Of a stretch of 7,388 nt of DNA, positions 5,835 through 7,388 are shown piece after piece. The notes under the pieces are model-generated. The model worked only from the letters and a program-made list of their open reading frames with translations. It was not told the origin of the DNA and made no database searches. The translations under genes and the position numbers were made by a program. How positions within the stretch are numbered: position 1 is the stretch's first letter; each line of letters begins with the position of its first letter. This DNA comes from Devosia equisanguinis (lineage in GTDB: Bacteria > Pseudomonadota > Alphaproteobacteria > Rhizobiales > Devosiaceae): positions 1 to 7,388 of the forward strand of contig CAMDAL010000204.1 in NCBI GenBank assembly GCA_945888565.1, given 5' to 3'.

Positions 5835-6086
5835 TCATTGGAGCGTCGCCCGTTCCGCCTCGCGAATGGCCTGCCTATACCTCACGGCCTCGTCCATAAG
5901 CCGGCGCACGACATTGGGATCACCGAGGAATGCCACCCCTTTCGTGGCTGACGTAGGCAATCTCTGTCCCCCCGCTCCGAAAGGTTTTACTGCCGCGATG
6001 ATTGTAGGGAAGGCTTTGTCAGTCTTCACGCATTTGACCTGGCTACCTTGGCTACAACTTAACCACATTGCCGCCAACGGCCTCAT
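5835..6086 (-). CDS. Doubtful small ORF (83 aa), possibly a gene remnant
   Basis: Not recognised. The C-terminal half (from about residue 50) reads like real protein, an amphipathic helix containing NVVRRLMDEAVRYRQAIREA. The N-terminal half is irregular, with scattered Cys and no family pattern, and the ATG at 6084-6086 has GAAGG directly abutting it, too close to be a normal ribosome site. This suggests the 3' end of a gene whose 5' part was lost or replaced, consistent with the fragments just upstream on the same strand. It could also be a chance frame. Confidence 0.3.
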   Translation of the reverse strand: MRPLAAMWLSCSQGSQVKCVKTDKAFPTIIAAVKPFGAGGQRLPTSATKGVAFLGDPNVVRRLMDEAVRYRQAIREAERATLQ

Positions 6087-6108
6087 CCTTCGTCGCTGTG
6101 ACCGAAAC

Positions 6109-6219
6109 TTACGTCTCGATATTCGGCAGCGGCGCCTTCATGTCGTCGAGGCGGAGCGCTTTGTCGTAGACCCGCCAATGCACGTCGTAGGCAAGGTGAC
6201 CCGTCACGCGGTAATCACG
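6109..6219 (-). pseudogene. Unidentified protein fragment (36 codons, no start)
   Basis: The minus-strand frame ending at TAA 6109-6111 is open back to a TAG at 6220-6222. It reads as plausible protein, with segments DYRVTGHLAYDVHWRVYD and ALRLDDMKAPLPNIE, but has no suitable start or ribosome site. It overlaps the end of the integrase remnant by five bases in another frame. Inference: the tail of a gene whose beginning was removed when the region recombined. The family was not recognised. Confidence 0.3.
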
Positions 6220-6337
6220 CTATGGATTGCAGGATGCCGCGAACCTTGTCGAGATCGATCTCGTCCCATTTTGCCTCCAGCACCTCCGAGGTGCGGCAGG
6301 CGGTCAGGATGGTCAGCACGAGGGTTATTGCCGACAT
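6215..6337 (-). pseudogene. Tyrosine recombinase (P4-type integrase) fragment
   Basis: Forty codons read MSAITLVLTILTACRTSEVL then EAKWDEIDLDK. This is the segment around the first catalytic arginine of P4/HP1-like integrases (family pattern LxxLTxxRxxEVxxxxWxEIDLD), where the R in CRTSEV is the catalytic Arg. A TGA follows at 6215-6217. The N-terminal arm-binding and core-binding domains and the rest of the catalytic domain (the H-x-x-R and Tyr motifs) are absent. It is therefore a non-functional stub on the same strand as the operon. It may be the element's own lost integrase or that of a neighbouring island. Confidence 0.68.
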
Positions 6338-6352
6338 CCTATTTCATCATTC

Positions 6353-6375
6353 ACGGTACACTTTTAATGCACCGT
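6353..6375. promoter_or_regulatory. Inverted repeat in the AT-rich upstream region of the MarR-like gene (candidate operator)
   Basis: Seen: ACGGTAC (6353-6359), a 9-bp spacer ACTTTTAAT, and GCACCGT (6369-6375), six of seven positions paired. MarR-type dimers bind such near-symmetrical sites, often their own promoter, so autoregulation of the gene starting at 6453 is a reasonable inference. The stretch 6376-6430 is very AT-rich (TTTTTATTATCC, TATATTATTAATC) and probably holds the promoter, though no single -35/-10 pair stands out. Confidence 0.4.
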
Positions 6376-6452
6376 ACGTAGTTGTGTCTATTTGCTTTTT
6401 ATTATCCTTACTATATTATTAATCTTATGCGAAAAGTGGTTTTGGGTTCGCA

Positions 6453-6797
6453 ATGTTTTATCTCAAACTGACTAGAGCAATAGAGGATGCTGAGTCAGAT
6501 CACGGCATCTCGAAATTCGATTCAATTTCAAAGGAAATACTAAAGAGAGTTGCATCCACTGACGAAACGACACGTCTGTTGATGATGAAAGACCTCTCTG
6601 ACCTTGGTAGCTTTCCAACCATTCAAAACCATTTGAATAGCTTGATCGAACTCGGCTGGATCGAGCGGCACTGCAGCGAAAACGACAAACGTGTCGTAAA
6701 TCTTAGCGTCGCCCCAACAGCACGACAGGCACTCAACGCAATATCTGACGGATTGCTTGAGTGGTATAGAATAGGTCAAGTCCAGAAGTTACGGTAA
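6453..6797 (+). CDS. MarR-like winged-helix regulator (114 aa)
   Basis: A probable DNA-binding transcriptional regulator. Residues 22-45 form a helical lead-in. Residues 46-70 (DLSDLGSFPTIQNHLNSL, ELGWI) match the MarR helix-turn-helix and recognition helix. Residues 71-88 form the wing and include N-D-K-R (77-80), the D-x-R signature of MarR wings, followed by V-N-L-S-V-A-P-T and a C-terminal helix that could dimerise. It is slightly shorter than typical MarR proteins (about 140 aa) because the N-terminal helices are short. There is no strong Shine-Dalgarno before the ATG. Its GC content is visibly lower than that of the operon, and it points the opposite way, so it was probably acquired separately. 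The effector and target are unknown; PadR-like or other winged-helix families are alternatives. Confidence 0.72.
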   Translation: MFYLKLTRAIEDAESDHGISKFDSISKEILKRVASTDETTRLLMMKDLSDLGSFPTIQNHLNSLIELGWIERHCSENDKRVVNLSVAPTARQALNAISDGLLEWYRIGQVQKLR

Positions 6798-6833
6798 GTT
6801 CGCCTTAGCTCGATTGATGAAGGCATGTTCATG

Positions 6834-6866
6834 ATGACATCGAAACGACATTGTTGGTGATGTCAT
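6834..6866. terminator. Weak stem-loop downstream of the MarR-like gene
   Basis: ATGACATC (6834-6841) pairs perfectly with GATGTCAT (6859-6866) around a 17-nt loop, 36 nt past the stop codon. The stem is only half GC and is followed by a loosely T-rich stretch (TCTGTATTGTCTTT) without a clean T-run, so it is at best a poor intrinsic terminator. It may instead be a regulator site. Confidence 0.25.
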
Positions 6867-6949
6867 TCTGTATTGTCTTTGCCGCCGCCCATTCCGTGAA
6901 TTCATCCATGTCGAGATAGAGGCGCGCCGGGTAAGCAGCGGCATACGCC

Positions 6950-7150
6950 CACCCGAAACCACGCTGCCAGCTTCTCAGCATATGCGTCCACTTTGCTCGG
7001 CAGGTCGGGAACCCTGAACTTCGGCTATACGGGTCCTGACCAGAGTTACTTCCTGATGGAATTGGGTCACGGTCCTGTCCGACGTTCGATCTCTCGGATC
7101 GGTATCTCCTCGCGGAAATGCCAGCGACGGACAACGCTCCAAAGTACCAT
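6950..7150 (-). mobile_element. Degenerate N-terminal remnant of an IS21-family IstA transposase
   Basis: The minus-strand ATG at 7148-7150 begins 27 codons containing HFREEIPIREIERRTG, the helix-turn-helix lead of IS21-type IstA, then stops at TGA 7067-7069. Sequence in another frame, 7024 to 6950, gives PKFRVPDLPSKVDAYAEKL and AAWF, the next conserved IstA block. The intervening R-N-T-V-R-K-Y-L-type turn is disrupted, and the DDE catalytic domain and istB are missing. It is therefore an IS fragment with indels and a nonsense codon. Upstream, 7151-7240 (ACCTTCCCCCTCCC and ATTTGGAC on the minus strand, hairpin arms 7167-7172 / 7186-7191) may be the left end of the same IS; terminal repeats could not be defined. 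6867-6949 is unassigned, crossed only by the tail of an open frame with no family match. Confidence 0.6.
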
Positions 7151-7285
7151 GTTGATCACTCCATGATCCCCCAGTCCAAATGGGAGGGGGAAGGTCAGAA
7201 CAAGGGTCACTTCTCCGTGGAAACTTGTGCCCCTCCCCGATCAACTCTCAGTGCAAATCAACAGGCTGATATAGTACAGTTTGGC

Positions 7286-7388
7286 TCATCGTTCGCGGAA
7301 GGCGCGTTCCATTTGGTCCTCGATTGGCTTGAAGAGGTAGGAGAGGACGGTGCGGTTTTGGGTGCGGACGTAGATTTCGGCTGGCATG
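7286..7388 (-). CDS. HlyD/PrtE-family type I secretion adaptor, C-terminal end (partial)
   Basis: The last 33 codons of a minus-strand gene that enters from the right edge; the stop is TGA at 7286-7288. It reads MPAEIYVRTQNRTVLSYLFK then PIEDQMERAFRER. This is the hallmark C-terminus of periplasmic adaptor proteins of type I secretion systems (family pattern GMPAEVxIxTxxRTxLSYLxxPLxDxxxRAFRE). Such proteins are anchored in the inner membrane and bridge an ABC exporter to a TolC-type channel. The Met shown is internal, not a start. Its intact tail beside IS and integrase scars suggests host backbone or an exporter locus bordering the island. Confidence 0.85.
   Translation of the reverse strand, partial: MPAEIYVRTQNRTVLSYLFKPIEDQMERAFRER

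Noticed and set aside
5866..6381. Plus-strand open frame of 171 codons
   Set aside because: Antisense to the integrase stub and neighbouring fragments; no family pattern.
6829..7134. Minus-strand 101-codon frame
   Set aside because: It crosses the IstA remnant in the wrong frame; only its last 30 residues look plausible and no family is recognisable.
7167..7191. C/G-rich hairpin as an intrinsic terminator for the HlyD gene
   Set aside because: On the minus strand it lies about 95 nt past the stop, is followed by no T-run, and is better explained as part of the IS21 end region.

Overview
The window looks like a decayed genomic island or integrative element in a high-GC alphaproteobacterium, most likely of the Hyphomicrobiales (rhizobial) type. 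The evidence is the strongly GC-biased third codon positions, the style of the small proteins at the left edge, and the gene families present (AlpA-like regulator, Toprim-helicase, HGG/STG-motif protein, P4-type integrase remnant, IS21-type IstA remnant, HlyD-type secretion adaptor). The species cannot be fixed from the sequence alone.

Left edge (1-450): the first 15 bases read like the 3' end of a tRNA with an encoded CCA, a classic island attachment point. After it come three degenerate 11-12 bp direct repeats (72-105), then a small plus-strand gene. That gene is interrupted by an in-frame TAG at 275-277, at a place where Trp (TGG) would be expected.

Core (451-5497, all minus strand, probably one operon read right to left): a 64-aa AlpA/excisionase-type helix-turn-helix protein (5303-5497); a 1259-aa Toprim plus superfamily-2 helicase protein (1475-5254), probably the element's replication protein; and a 322-aa XRE helix-turn-helix / HGG-STG protein (451-1419). 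Good Shine-Dalgarno sequences support all three starts. A strong sigma-70-like promoter (5705-5733) lies about 200 nt upstream of the first gene. Near its 3' end the Toprim-helicase gene carries an 80-bp multi-armed imperfect palindrome (2062-2141) that leaves the reading frame open. This is the most unusual DNA structure in the window.

Right part (5498-7388): tandem short palindromes, a doubtful small ORF, fragments of a minus-strand tyrosine integrase (6215-6337) and of an unidentified protein (6109-6219), an AT-rich stretch with an inverted repeat, and a lower-GC plus-strand MarR-like regulator (6453-6797). Next come remnants of an IS21-family istA (6950-7150) and finally the C-terminal end of a HlyD/PrtE-type type I secretion adaptor on the minus strand (7286 to the edge), probably host backbone or a separate locus.

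Overall the window reads as a replication and regulation cassette (AlpA, Toprim-helicase, HGG/STG regulator) with no intact integrase visible, surrounded by scars of recombination: an amber pseudogene, an integrase stub, an IS stub and a possible frameshift in the HGG gene.
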